A DNA stretch of 64,000 bases, from the NCBI RefSeq assembly GCF_030247185.1, contig NC_080572.1, forward strand, positions 183,982,866 to 184,046,865, read 5' to 3'. The notes beneath the pieces were generated by a model. That model ran no database searches and had not been told where the DNA came from. It saw only the letters and a program-made list of their open reading frames with translations. Made by a program: the position numbers and the translations under genes. Numbering within the stretch: position 1 is the stretch's first letter; every line of letters starts with the position of its first letter. This DNA comes from Malaya genurostris (taxonomy: Eukaryota > Arthropoda > Insecta > Diptera > Culicidae). Of the stretch, positions 30,164 to 41,300 are shown one piece after another.

Positions 30164-31407
30164 CACGCAGAGAAATTGAGCATGTTTAAAATAACAAAAC
30201 AGTTAGTAGTTTTTTTAAATTTGATTTATATTCATTTCAAGCTAGAATATGATTGTTGCAAACCAATTTCTCCCTTCAACAAAAACAATGATCTCTGTTT
30301 GATTTGAATCAAAAATTTTGGTCCAACCAAACCAAAAATATGATTGTTCCGACTGAGTTTATTGTTGAAATAAACTAACAATTTTTTACATGTCAACCAA
30401 AGTTGAGTTAATGTTATCGGCAATATCCTCGTTGACTCAATCCTGTTATACCTTCACATCAAGAAAAAAACTTGGTTCAATTTATCTATGATATTATTTG
30501 TGTAATGATACAACTAAGTTTACTGTTTAAATGAACCGCGTTAGTTTTATTTCATATAAACCACAACAATTTTTTCTCGCGCGTATAAATCACAGCATTA
30601 TCGTCTCCCGCGGAAGAAGTTTGAACGTGTTTCATAAGTAAAATTTGATCTGCTTCTTTAATTTCCTAAGGGGTTTCCAACAATACAAGTGTATGTTTTG
30701 ATGATAAAGTATATTTTAAAAATTGGCATAACATTACATAACACATTATCTTTATAAAAAATATTTGATGCAGGTTCTCTGTTTTGGTCGGACTGATGGA
30801 GCACCGAATCGTTTGGATGCTATGAAAATTGAAAAACAGGGCTTTACAGCGGTATGTAAATAATTCGATCGTGTAGCAAAGGGAGTGACGAAACGATCAA
30901 ATATCTTTAAAAAATTCAAAATTAAATATAATTGTTTTCTAGAAATTTTTAAACCAATATAAATAGAATAAAAAGTAGTATAAAATATAAACTTGTAAAT
31001 TAGTTTGAGAGAAATCATTTTATTTTTAAAAACAAACAAAAATGTATGATCTCAACAAACAAAAGCGTTAGTTGAAATAGCTAAATTTAAGATAATTTAT
31101 TTCAACTAAAAAGTTTGTGAATTTAAAGCGCAACAATTCTCAACTTTATCTAAGGTTCGTTCTTTCATAACAAATTTTTCAAATTGAATTCACTGTGGAA
31201 TTGTTTGTCAAGAAATCGACAGGAACGCACAAATGAAATATTTGTTGCTTTTATCAAAATGTCGTTTGAAACAAACTAACACACTAAGTAAAATTGAATA
31301 TCATGTTTTGTAGTTTCTAGCAGCAATACAGCTATATCACTATTTTAACAAAAAAAATCGTTGCGTGAAACCCAAATTTGGTTATATTTACAATTTTTTT
31401 CTCTGCG
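30164..31407. mobile_element. ~1.2-kb non-coding element with CACGCAGAGAAA ends, copy 1
   Basis: It starts CACGCAGAGAAATTGAGC and ends TTTTTTTCTCTGCG. An inverted second copy lies at 55390-56545, collinear throughout (for example GAAACCCAAATTTGG near one end, AACAAAACAGTTAGTAG near the other). No coding frame, so it is non-autonomous. It is inserted in a TCTGCAG-type MITE relic (30057-30163). Confidence 0.75.
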
Positions 31408-31487
31408 ATGGTTCGAGTATAAAGTAGGTAGGCCGTCATACACACGCACACTATTACTTGCAGGTAATTTTTATTTCTCTCGGTATT

Positions 31488-31822
31488 AGGTTTTTTACCG
31501 TCACTGCTAACCTCAATCGGATGAACACATTTTGACAGTTCAGAAGTACTGTTTGTAAACAGAAATATCTTTTGTTTGTTTATTGACAATTGGATCAGAC
31601 CATTTACGGTCCGTATCGCCTTAATGAAGTTTTATAACATTTGTTCACGATTGAATACGGTTCGTTTTTGATATTTATTAAATAAAAGTGACTAGTTGCA
31701 AAGTGTAAAGATGATTGTTTTAGATGTGCTTTTCGATTTTTGTTCAAACTTGTTTGTAAACAGTACCGCTGAACTGTCAAGGATGAATACTTGTTCATTT
31801 GTGTCGTCACGATAAAAAACCT
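31488..31822. mobile_element. MITE with TTAGGTTTTTTAYCGTSAC inverted ends
   Basis: Left TTAGGTTTTTTACCGTCAC and right (reverse complement) TTAGGTTTTTTATCGTGAC are inverted copies. Inner words GACAGTTCAG and CTGTTTGTAAACAG are also mirrored. A second copy lies at about 32530-33000. Confidence 0.7.
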
Positions 31823-32529
31823 AATTGTGCTATGTTTTGCTACTTCTTTAATACTGGTCGTTTTCTCGTCGAATTTCAGTCATATAAGTACAATAAATTG
31901 AGGATCCCAAGGAACCATAGCCATGTGTAGAAAACTGGAATGTTCGGAGTGTAATTAAAATCGTATTTACCGCTATTGTAACATGCAGCAACGTATCAAG
32001 AATTAATACAAACGTATTTCCATTGTGAGGTGAAATAAATTTACTTTGGGTATATTTCAAGAAAACAGACATGATTAGGTTTTCCACCATGATGATGTCT
32101 AAATAAATTCGTTGTATGAACATGATTTGACAGCTAACGGTGATGTGTTTTCATGTTCATTCTATTTTGTATAATTAGAAACATGAACAAACCACCGGTA
32201 CTTGTCAATCACGAACTTTGTTCATCACAAGTTCTCTGGGATGATATCTTGTAAAATCTAATACTTTAATGAATGGTGCGATGGTGACCCATTTGACCAA
32301 TTTTCTGACAGCTCACTTACAAACACTAATGCAAATGGGATTAGTTTGTTTTCATTAGGAAACACCTGTATTAAACACGATTCAGCCAAATATTACAAAA
32401 GAACCCTACGTCTCAATGTTCCGTGAACTTGACGTTGTATCCCTTCATATAAATTGCTAACAATTAATGTTGTTGTTCAGTAACCGTTTCATGTCTGTGA
32501 TAGTCGCCTAATGCAACGTGTGAATCGCT

Positions 32530-33000
32530 TTCACATATTGTTAGGTTTTTTTTATTAGGTTTTTTAACCGTCACTAAGCAAAGTCTTGGCATTACATTCC
32601 TTTTGTGGAATTTGGCCTTTCTGTTTCAACAGACTTCGCAGCCGATTCTTAGTGTATAGAATCATTGCATGGCTAGTACTATGGATCCTACTGAAACTAA
32701 GAATCCTTCCAGGTCGGGGCTTGAACATACGACAACTGACTTGTAAGACCAGCGTCCTATAAATTGAACCGCCACGGTCCATATCGCCTGAATAAAGTTT
32801 CAGAACATTTGCTAACGATTCGATACAGTTCGTTCAGAGATTTATTGAATAAGAGTGGCTCGTTGTGAAGTGTAAAGATGATTGTTAGAAATGCGTTTCT
32901 CGATTTTGTTTTAGCTTGTTTGTAAACAGTACCGCTGAACTGTCAAGGATGAATTCTTGTTCATTTGTGACGTCACGATAAAAAAAATCGAATTAGACAA
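32530..33000. mobile_element. Second TTAGGTTTTTTA MITE, split by a SINE
   Basis: 32784-32990 matches 31605-31820 (for example AAACAGTACCGCTGAACTGT, then CAAGGATGAA). The left end TTAGGTTTTTTAACCGTCAC is at 32555. The SINE 32560-32780 fills the interval. Confidence 0.65.
32560..32780 (-). mobile_element. tRNA-derived SINE (Feilai-like)
   Basis: On the minus strand it begins GGACCGTGGCGGTTCAATTT (A-box region) and has GTTCAAGCCCC (B-box) about 50 nt further. A unique tRNA-unrelated body follows (AAGGATTCTTAG, TCGGCTGCGAAGTCTGTTGA). This matches the layout and wording I know from mosquito SINEs. Transcription would be by RNA polymerase III from the internal boxes. Confidence 0.75.
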
Positions 33001-33623
33001 GAATACCACTGAACTGTCAAAATGTGTTTATTTGATTGTGTGTGTGTGTGTATGTGTGTGCACTTTTCGGAGGCATTATCACACCACTAGGTGAATTAAG
33101 AAGGGTTTTTTTTATAACGGCCAATAAGCCACCTTTCAACTTTCACTTTTGAAAGAAATTGCAGGCGAGCGAAAACCTTTCTCTACCATTTACTAATATG
33201 GCTTACTCTCAGCGAGTGCCGAGTCATTCGAAATTACTCTTCAAGGTGAATGTTGATGGATGGCTTAATAGCCGTTATAAAAAAAAAACGCGTGAATTTT
33301 CCACACGACCAAATTGTATTGTTGAAACTCTCGGTTGCCGCAATGGAAAAATCTATCTAAAATTACTGACACTCAAACAAAAATTCACGGTCAGATTTAC
33401 TTGAAAAATCACCTAGGATGGATTCATATGTTAAAATAAATATTTTATTTTTTCTCTTTTTCACGACTAAGTATAATAGTCAATATTTCTTTTTGCGATA
33501 TTCAACCATCCAGAGACCATTTTGTAGAAACAGGAAATGAAAATATATATATAGAACGGAAAGGTAAGACGTGACAGAGTGTCATAAATGACGTCACGTC
33601 TTAAAAGATTTCTTAACTTTTAC

Positions 33624-33795
33624 CATAAATCAAATAAACATAGATTCCCCATTGTACGGTGACAGTGAGAAACGGTTGTACTTTTTCCCATTAGCTACTG
33701 TGGTTGTGTTAAATGCACAGGGAACTTTTTGTGTCACGGGCTGCTCAACTACAGTAATATTACACTGGGGAATCTAGGTTTATTTTATTTATGCT
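33624..33795. mobile_element. hAT-type MITE, ATAAATMAAATAAAC family, copy 3 (172 bp)
   Basis: Ends ATAAATCAAATAAACATAG and the inverted GTTTATTTTATTTATG. The target duplication CTTTTACC is at 33617-33624 and 33796-33803, overlapping the end by one base. It is shorter than the copies at 26.1 and 29.8 kb, with an internal deletion. Confidence 0.82.
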
Positions 33796-33803
33796 TTTAC
33801 CTT

Positions 33804-34730
33804 CTACCAAAGGAGTCGGGCTTAGGCATCTGATCAAAGAGAATCACCCGAGTCTCTCGGTCGGAAAGTAGTAATAAAGGTCTTTTACCATTTACTATCC
33901 AAACCGACTCAAATAGTAAATGGTAAGACATTTTTAGAGAGAGATGCCGCTGTGCAGGGTGCGATGTCACCGATTGTGAATTAAGTCGAAGTGGCTAAGG
34001 CAAAAGAAAGTACTCGTTCTTGATTGAAAAAAAGTCTGTGAATGTATACTTTGTATTTATTAACCGTTTTCACAGAATGTAGGATCGAAAATTGAAAAGA
34101 AAAATTAAACATTTCTATTGTCCTTCTTTGCACATTTCATGGCTGGTCCTACATTTTCGGGTGACCGCAGATTTCGCATTACATTAGCCTTAGCCGCATC
34201 TCTCCCATATCTTTTGTTAGGCGTCTGAACTTTTTTTTAGAAGAATCGGTAAAGTTTTTGTCCAGTTTTTCCATTCAAAGTCTTTTTGTTCGGTTCTTGT
34301 AAAAAAGATTTTTTAAACGATTTTTGCATTACCAAATCCGATTCTTGCTCTCAATGTTTTATACGGTTTTTGCAATTAGGAATTTGGGTAAATTTAATAA
34401 AGAAGAGGAGCATTCAAGAGTGTTTATCACGGATTATGCTTGAATTGGAAATAGCAAACTTATTAATTGTCATCTTCAACTGTGCTGAGTATAAATAATT
34501 TGATGGGAAAAAGAGATTGTGATATTATTTAACATCTTAAAAAGTAATTTTTTAACACTACAAAAAATAAAAACACTAGAAAAATATAAATAATGAAATT
34601 TTTTTTTGAATAACATTTATTGCAGATTAATTTCAGTATTGATCTACCGACGCAAGATCTAATTAGTCGTTACGGATATGATACAGATATTATTAAAATA
34701 TCTCAAGCAACGGAATCCACGTGGACGCTG

Positions 34731-34768
<38 letters not shown>

Positions 34769-35217
34769 CGACACAATATTTAAACCTTCAAGACTTTTAT
34801 TATTATTATTTATTATTAGTTTCATTGCTAAGCGAAGAAACAGGAGTTATCGATCTCAGCTATTCCAACCTCGGTAGCTGAGTTTTTCAGTAAAAATATC
34901 ATTTCATCACAGCGGTATCTTAAGGTACAAATGTTCCTTAAGGTCAACAAATGTTTATTTGTTCTGATATACCAGTAGAATGAGTTCAGCTGTTCTAAGC
35001 TCGCCAAAAGATGAAAAAATACCGAAGGAGTTTAATGTGTGCAGGGAAATTTCTAGTATTTCGCGAGAAAGAATTTCCATCCGTTCTTCGACCTAGTTGC
35101 TGTGTCATTTACCGGCGTCATCTCTAGTGGTGTGACGGTTGAAAAAATTTCACTCATTATTCATAGCACAATTTGCACCCGAAATGTCGATAGTTTCGTC
35201 TTGTTTAAAAATTTTGA
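33804..35217. other. Intergenic DNA, no gene seen
   Basis: AT-rich. It contains a (TA)n run at 34736-34767 and a mirrored GTCTTTTACCATTTACTATC/ACCATTTACTATTTGAG motif near 33880-33930. Open frames are short and have no recognisable similarity. Confidence 0.5.
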
Positions 35218-35442
35218 ATAGGGCTATTGTACCAACAGTTATCTCATTAATTGAGTTACCATGAGTCAATCAATAAATTGTAATAAAATCGTATATTCGG
35301 TTCTAAGATGCAATACCCTCAAAAAAAACAATTCAAAAATTGTTCAATACTGCTGTTATAGCAGATCTTACTCTAACTAATGGTTTTCATATATGATATG
35401 ACCACTGGAGCTGAGATGAATGGAAGTACCGTTACCCTATTT
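35218..35442. mobile_element. Tentative MITE with GGGTA-type ends
   Basis: Left ATAGGGCTATTGTACC and right (reverse complement) ATAGGGTAACGGTACTTCC agree only in part. The right end resembles the 23252-25089 element (GAGATGAATGGAAGTACCGT here). Confidence 0.35.
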
Positions 35443-35759
35443 TCGATTCTTTCACTGTTTATGACTACTAAAACATTCCGTTACCACATTATCGACAGCA
35501 CAAAATGAGCAATGAATTCTTAATCAAATGCTCGTTTCTGGGTGTTCGATCAATCCGATTGACAGTGACATTATAAAAGTCATTGATATTTCACTAATTT
35601 TGTGAATGTGCTAGTGCAAAAGTCAGACGACTTACGCCATTTCATTATACACTCCAGCTAGAGGAATTGATTGTGCTGACTAAGGTGGGCCTTTTTGTTC
35701 GTTTCCATCGAATTTCGACAGCTTATGCTGGAATTCTAAGCAACACTGGTTTTTTACTA

Positions 35760-36684
35760 CAGGGTGATTTTTTAAGAGCTTGAGAACTTTTTTAAACAAT
35801 AAAACGCATAAAATTTGCAAAATCTCATCGGTTCTTTATTTTAAACGTTAGATTGGTACATGACATTTACTTTTTGAAGATAATTTCATTTAAATGTTGA
35901 CCGCGGCTGCGTCTTAGGTGGTCCATTCGGAAAGTCCAATTTTGGGCAACTTTTTCGAGCATTTCGGCCGGAATAGCCCGAATTTCTTCGGAAATGTTGT
36001 CTTCCAAAGCTGGAATAGTTACTGGCTTATTTCTGTAGACTTTAGACTTGACGTAGCCCCACAAAAAATAGTCTAAAGGCGTCAAATCGCATGATCTTGG
36101 TGGCCAACTTACCGGTCCATTTCTTGAGATGAATTGTTCTCCGAAGTTTTCCCTCAAAATGGCCATAGAATCGCGAGCTGTGTGGCATGTAGCGCCATCT
36201 TGTTGAAACCACATGTCAACCAAGTTCAGTTCTTCCATTTTTGGCAACAAAAAGTTTGTTAGCATCGAACGATAGCGATCGCCATTCACTGTAACGTTGC
36301 GTCCGACAGCATCTTTGAAAAAATACGGTCCAATGATTCCACCAGCGTACAAACCACACCAAACAGTGCATTTTTCGGGATGCATGGGCAGTTCTTGAAC
36401 GGCTTCTGGTTGCTCTTCACTCCAAATGCGGCAATTTTGCTTATTTACGTAGCCATTCAACCAGAAATGAGCCTCATCGCTGAACAAAATTTGTCGATAA
36501 AAAAGCGGATTTTCCGAATGGACCACCTAAGACGCAGCCGCGGTCAACATTTAAATGAAATTATCTTCAAAAAGTAAATGTCATGTACCAATCTAACGTT
36601 TAAAATAAAGAACCGATGAGATTTTGCAAATTTTATGCGTTTTATTGTTTAAAAAAGTTCTCAAGCTCTTAAAAAATCACCCTG
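35760..36684 (-). mobile_element. Rearranged DD41D (rosa-type) element with 174-bp inverted ends
   Basis: TA flanks both ends (35758-35759 and 36685-36686). The first 174 bp (35760-35933) and the last 174 bp (36511-36684) appear to be identical inverted copies, starting CAGGGTGATTTTTTAAGAGC. These arms include the 3' UTR and the last ~20 codons of the transposase. The 5' part of the gene is missing and replaced by the inverted 3' arm. Confidence 0.88.
35867..36526 (-). CDS. DD41D transposase, N-terminally truncated
   Basis: 219 residues from the catalytic core to the C-terminus. First Asp in ILFSDEAHFWLNGYVNKQ, second in FQQDGATCHTA, third in CDLTPLDYFLWG. I count 41 residues between the second and third Asp, the rosa signature. 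The DNA-binding N-terminus (about 110-120 residues) is gone, so it cannot act as a normal transposase. The first codons (MVHSENP) come from the inverted arm. Confidence 0.9.
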   Translation of the reverse strand: MVHSENPLFYRQILFSDEAHFWLNGYVNKQNCRIWSEEQPEAVQELPMHPEKCTVWCGLYAGGIIGPYFFKDAVGRNVTVNGDRYRSMLTNFLLPKMEELNLVDMWFQQDGATCHTARDSMAILRENFGEQFISRNGPVSWPPRSCDLTPLDYFLWGYVKSKVYRNKPVTIPALEDNISEEIRAIPAEMLEKVAQNWTFRMDHLRRSRGQHLNEIIFKK

Positions 36685-36689
36685 TATAT

Positions 36690-38190
36690 ATCCGAAAAAC
36701 TTGAAAATTCAAATTTATATATTCAGTAATGTAAATTTTTTGGTTTAGAAACAATCGAACAATTCGGAATCGGTTGTTGCACTGGAGTTGGAATTTATTT
36801 GGTGTTTACTATGATTTCCACATAGAATTCCGAATGAAAATTTCTCGCCGATTTGGAATTCATTCGAATCTGATAATGTGGACTTCGATGGGTTTCATCC
36901 ACGATGTATTGTCGCTGCAGCACTAACCTGCAATTCGCTGGACAGTCCAGCGCAGCGACGATTCCGAGCGACGTCAGTTGAACTGTCATTTGCTATTTGG
37001 CTTTCTGACAGCTCACTTACAACCACAAATGCAAACGAGATTGGTTTGTTTTCATCTGGAAACGCATGCATTCAACACGATTCAGTAGATCATTCAACTT
37101 CGGTCGACGTTAAGATTATTTTTTTTTGAGCCGAATATTGCTCTTGTACCCGACGTAAATATATTGCGTAAACTTGACGTAGTGTCCCTTTATATGAATT
37201 GCTTATAAATAATGTTGTTGTTCCGTGACCGTTCCATGCCGGTGATAGTCGCTTGATGCTACGTGTGAATCGCTTTTACATATTGTTTTGTTTTCATCAG
37301 AAAAAGTATTGGCCACCCATATTTCACTAGGGCCGCCGTTTATTTTTCATCGTGCTTAGAAACCTCAATTCATCAACTGATATAACCATGTTACATCATG
37401 TATATTTTGTCGTCTTGATTATGAACCACGTGCTTTAACATAAATGAATAAATTTTCTTTCCACCACTAACGGAGCACGTAACATAGGAGTATCACTTTC
37501 TGTATGCACTTTAAGTTGATAATCAATGTTTAGGAATCAATTGGTTTGAGACTGAATGTAGTCTATATAGCATTGGTGTACAATGAACTTAGCTGGAGGG
37601 ATATAATCAGGCGAGAGAGACGTCGCTTCTGATTTTTTTCTGCAAGCACAATAAAATTAACACTGGTGGCGAGATAGGGCGGTGTTGGCTGTGTTTATAA
37701 TTCTTTCACGAAATTAAGTATGGTGCCGGGATCTACGCAAGTAAACATCGGAACAAACATGACATCATACAATTCTCGGGTATGTAGTTTAATTTCTCCA
37801 AGTTATCAAGTATTCCCGTCTTGGTAAATATGAAATAAATCTTTGTTCTTAATTATTGAGCAATTAGACGTCTCTGCTACTCAACCGATGCAAAGTGCAC
37901 GGATCTATTCATATACGAAATTAAAATGTGTGCGAGCCGAAACCAAAGTTTGTTGTGGGTTCAATTTTACACTGAGGTAAAAACAGTTTTGACTTATAAT
38001 CATACACTGCGGAAAATGCATATAAAGTTACGTAAGCTATAAACTTATGAACCAAGTAGAAGACAGTTCCGTTACGTGTTATAGAGTTTTATAAACGATT
38101 TTATGTCTTTCTCAACTATTCTCTTGCCATTGCAGTGTTTTTTATTGCATATGTCTTCAATAATTGGAATGATGTGGCTCGACAAAATTC
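36690..38190. other. Intergenic repeats downstream of astacin
   Basis: 36909-36995 and 37376-37650 are copies of 28866-29145 and 29728-29815. 37000-37290 resembles 32300-32545 (GACAGCTCACTTACAA, GTGAATCGCTTT). Nothing coding recognised. Confidence 0.55.
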
Positions 38191-38196
38191 ACTGGG

Positions 38197-38334
38197 TTAT
38201 TTCGACATACTCACACTAGCATTCGCCACACAACCGCTGAAAATAGCCACACGAATACATTCACACGTGAATTGGACCATAGCAACCTGTCCGTTTACCA
38301 TCGTGGGTTTCACTATTGGCAACGGGTTACAAAA
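38197..38334 (-). CDS. Possible astacin terminal exon
   Basis: An 86-bp GT-AG intron would join exon 6 in phase 0 to 45 codons ending in TAA: FCNPLPIVKPTMVNGQV at the start, then FTCECIRVAIFSGC. It has four cysteines. The acceptor (AAACGTAG) has a weak pyrimidine tract, so the exon is uncertain; another downstream exon could be the real one. Confidence 0.4.
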   Translation of the reverse strand, partial: FCNPLPIVKPTMVNGQVAMVQFTCECIRVAIFSGCVANASVSMSK

Positions 38335-41300
38335 CTACGTTTAGGCAGTTTTTGCAATTTTCTGGTCTCTTTCTCCGCTTAGCTATTGATGTTATAATTA
38401 TAAACTATGCAATTCATTACCTGCGTAGTGGTAGTAGTAGTACGCCTAGTAGTGGTTGTAGTAGTACGTCTAGTAGTGGTTGTAGTTGCCTTAGTGGTAG
38501 TTGTGGTTGGCTTAGTAGTAGTAGTGGTTGGCTTAGTAGTGGTAGTAGTAGCTTTAGTAGTAGTTGTTGTTACCTTGGTGGTTGTCTGAAACAAAGAGAA
38601 AAAATTCTTCTTAATCTATGTTCTCTTGCCCTTTAAATAGTCTCACTAAAACCTTTATACGATTATATTTTCGGAACAAAAAGTGTGCGCCATTAGTATT
38701 GTAAACTCTTCATGCGATTTGTCGGTTACGTCACCTATAAGATTATATCTCCCGAATCGGAAATGTTCTTTATAACTCTTCCAAACTTAATCAATAATCT
38801 CGTTGTAGCTTTCACATAACTCTAAGTTCATCGAAATTCACTGAGTCATCATCGAAATTTTTAATGACAGAGAAGTCGACCGTAATAAAATGTTTTACAC
38901 TGACGGATATGCTCAGTGATCCAGCTTCAATTTATGTCACAGAACTAGCTGAAATTCAGTACACCTTTGAGATTGACTATTTTCCCACGGACCATTCCTT
39001 TGATGTATCAGACAGTCACAGCTCTTCGTTAAGTGAAACCTGGAAAGTACTAACCGTATTTCCTGGGGAACTGAGTATAAGAAAAATCTTAACAGAGAAC
39101 CGTAAGGAGTCATGAGATGGCGGAGTCACTGACTAAGGTGACATCAATGGAAGTCCAGTATGCTTCAAAGAATTTTCCAGTTGTTCTCCTGTAGAGTGTG
39201 CGAAATGGGCAAATACGATTGACAAAGCCTGAAACTTGGCCTACAAGACCAAATTCAATCTGTGCTGATTTCAAGCGCTGCAAAATTATACCAGCGCAAT
39301 CGAAATTGAAATCTTACTTAAAGAACAAATGCATCCAAACACTAATAATGTAACTGATATTCAATTCCACAAGGCGTCTAACTGTGTGTAAATTATGTTC
39401 AAACGTAAAAGAGATGCAATTGCATTCGCTTCATATAACAAGGAGGTACACAGCGCTGAGTGTGACAATATTAAAAACAAAATGCCTGTGTACATGGTGG
39501 GCAACGCCATAGAAGTTTCCCTCGCAGGCCAGCGTTCAGTTCGTTCGGGAAAATATGTCGCAGTACGGTGAAGTTCTTTCCATTGAAAAAGAATTACTGC
39601 GGATTTTTTCCACGGTATCCGGAATGACTTGCGAGTGGTACGTATGCAACTACGTAAGACAATTCCATCTTACATCATTTGTGGTCAAGGTGGGATACAT
39701 CCATGTAAAAAGCTTATGAAAATCAACAGTTTTGTGAACAACCTGCACACTACGATAAACCATGCTCTGAAACTGCGAAAAGAACATCTTCATCCAAAGA
39801 CAAGATCAACCGTTCAACAACGGGAACTAGTGATCGCAGTACTTCTGTTTCACCATCAAACCAACCAGCAACTGCAACCAATGTACAACTAGGCGCATCT
39901 ACAGCAACTAACAACGAGTCCAAGACTGCGAATAACAAGGAACGAACGAAAATAAAACGGACCCAACAACAATACCTCCGATGTGGCAATGGATGACGAG
40001 ACTAGTCACGAACAAAGGGCCCCTCAATCCTCACAGGATAGAAATGGATGCTCCTTTCCTCCTAGAAAAAGGGTTACAACGAGATCCAATACAAAAAATA
40101 TGAGCCAAATAAATTCATTTTTACTATAAAACAATCAGAACAGGCATGCTGAAGCGGCAAATTTACAATCTTGAAAAAACAGCCATTGTTGCCGAACGCA
40201 AAAGCAGTGTCGTAATAGAGAAAGATGCAAGTGCGGCAGAAAGATAAGATTTCGAAAAAACAGCATCCCAAGACCAATTCATCTGTGGAACGGCGATTCT
40301 AATTATCGAATCTAACTAAGCATGCATATAGAAAACAAGGATGGCTTTTATCGTATCAAAGAACGCTCACTAGCAACTCTTCACACGATTGAATAAGTGC
40401 CATCACAGAGAGACGGGTATCATCGCAACAACAAAAAACCAGCATGGTTCATTTAACGTAGAATAGATACCAGTGCGAGAGCGAATTTCTCTCGATGACC
40501 TGTCTGAGAATCGAAGATTAGCTCGCTGCTGTGGGGATTCTCTCTGAAGCAACAAACAGTCGCTTATTCTCGTTTCGCGATCCGATTTTGTATGGGCAGT
40601 GGATAATTGCGATAGAATCAATTCACTATTGCCGCTTATTCTAACTATGTGCATATAACCTTTGTATTAGTTGTGTCTATGAAAATGTATGTGAATGCCC
40701 CACACAAGGGTTTTGAAATATTTCAACCTAATATGAAAATCATCAAGTCGAATCATCGATTCGATTTTCTGCGATAATTGCCAACTTGCGATTCTCTCTT
40801 GGTAAATTCCACACAGCACCGATCATTATCAGACTGTAATTTTTTTAAGGGCGTGAAATACTCAGAGTATGAAGTGGAGCGAAGAAATGTAGAAAAATTC
40901 TCTCACGGTTCATGCATTGAGAGACACGAGTTCTTGTAGCATCCTCTACCGGATTGAAAATGTTGTATACAATATAGAAAAAAATCGAGCAGCTTCTGTC
41001 AAATTATCGGCAATCACCAACACTGATAGGAAACATGTTTGAATCAAACTTACCGGTGCTAATGTCGTTGTCGTTGTCGTACTGGAATTACAGTACATAT
41101 AATTGATCGCCAAGATATCCGTATCAGATAGACCAACATTGTTGCCAAAATCTCCAACCCACGGTTTCTGCAGATAAGATTAAGTTTGTATAAGATTTTA
41201 CGAAAATGAAACAAGTACTGATCTCTTACCAAATTCGTCATAACAGGTTTGCTAGCACTGGCAGCTCCTGCGTATTTCGAATAGTGCATCACGCTACCGT

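Noticed and set aside
35218..35442. Confident MITE
   Set aside because: The end similarity is partial and no convincing target duplication was seen, so it is listed at low confidence only.
38407..38589. Valine-rich plus-strand frame
   Set aside because: Antisense shadow of the threonine-rich astacin exon.
40340..41028. 690-bp repeat as a solo LTR
   Set aside because: Read on the minus strand it starts TGTTGG, but the other end lacks the matching CA and no target duplication was found.
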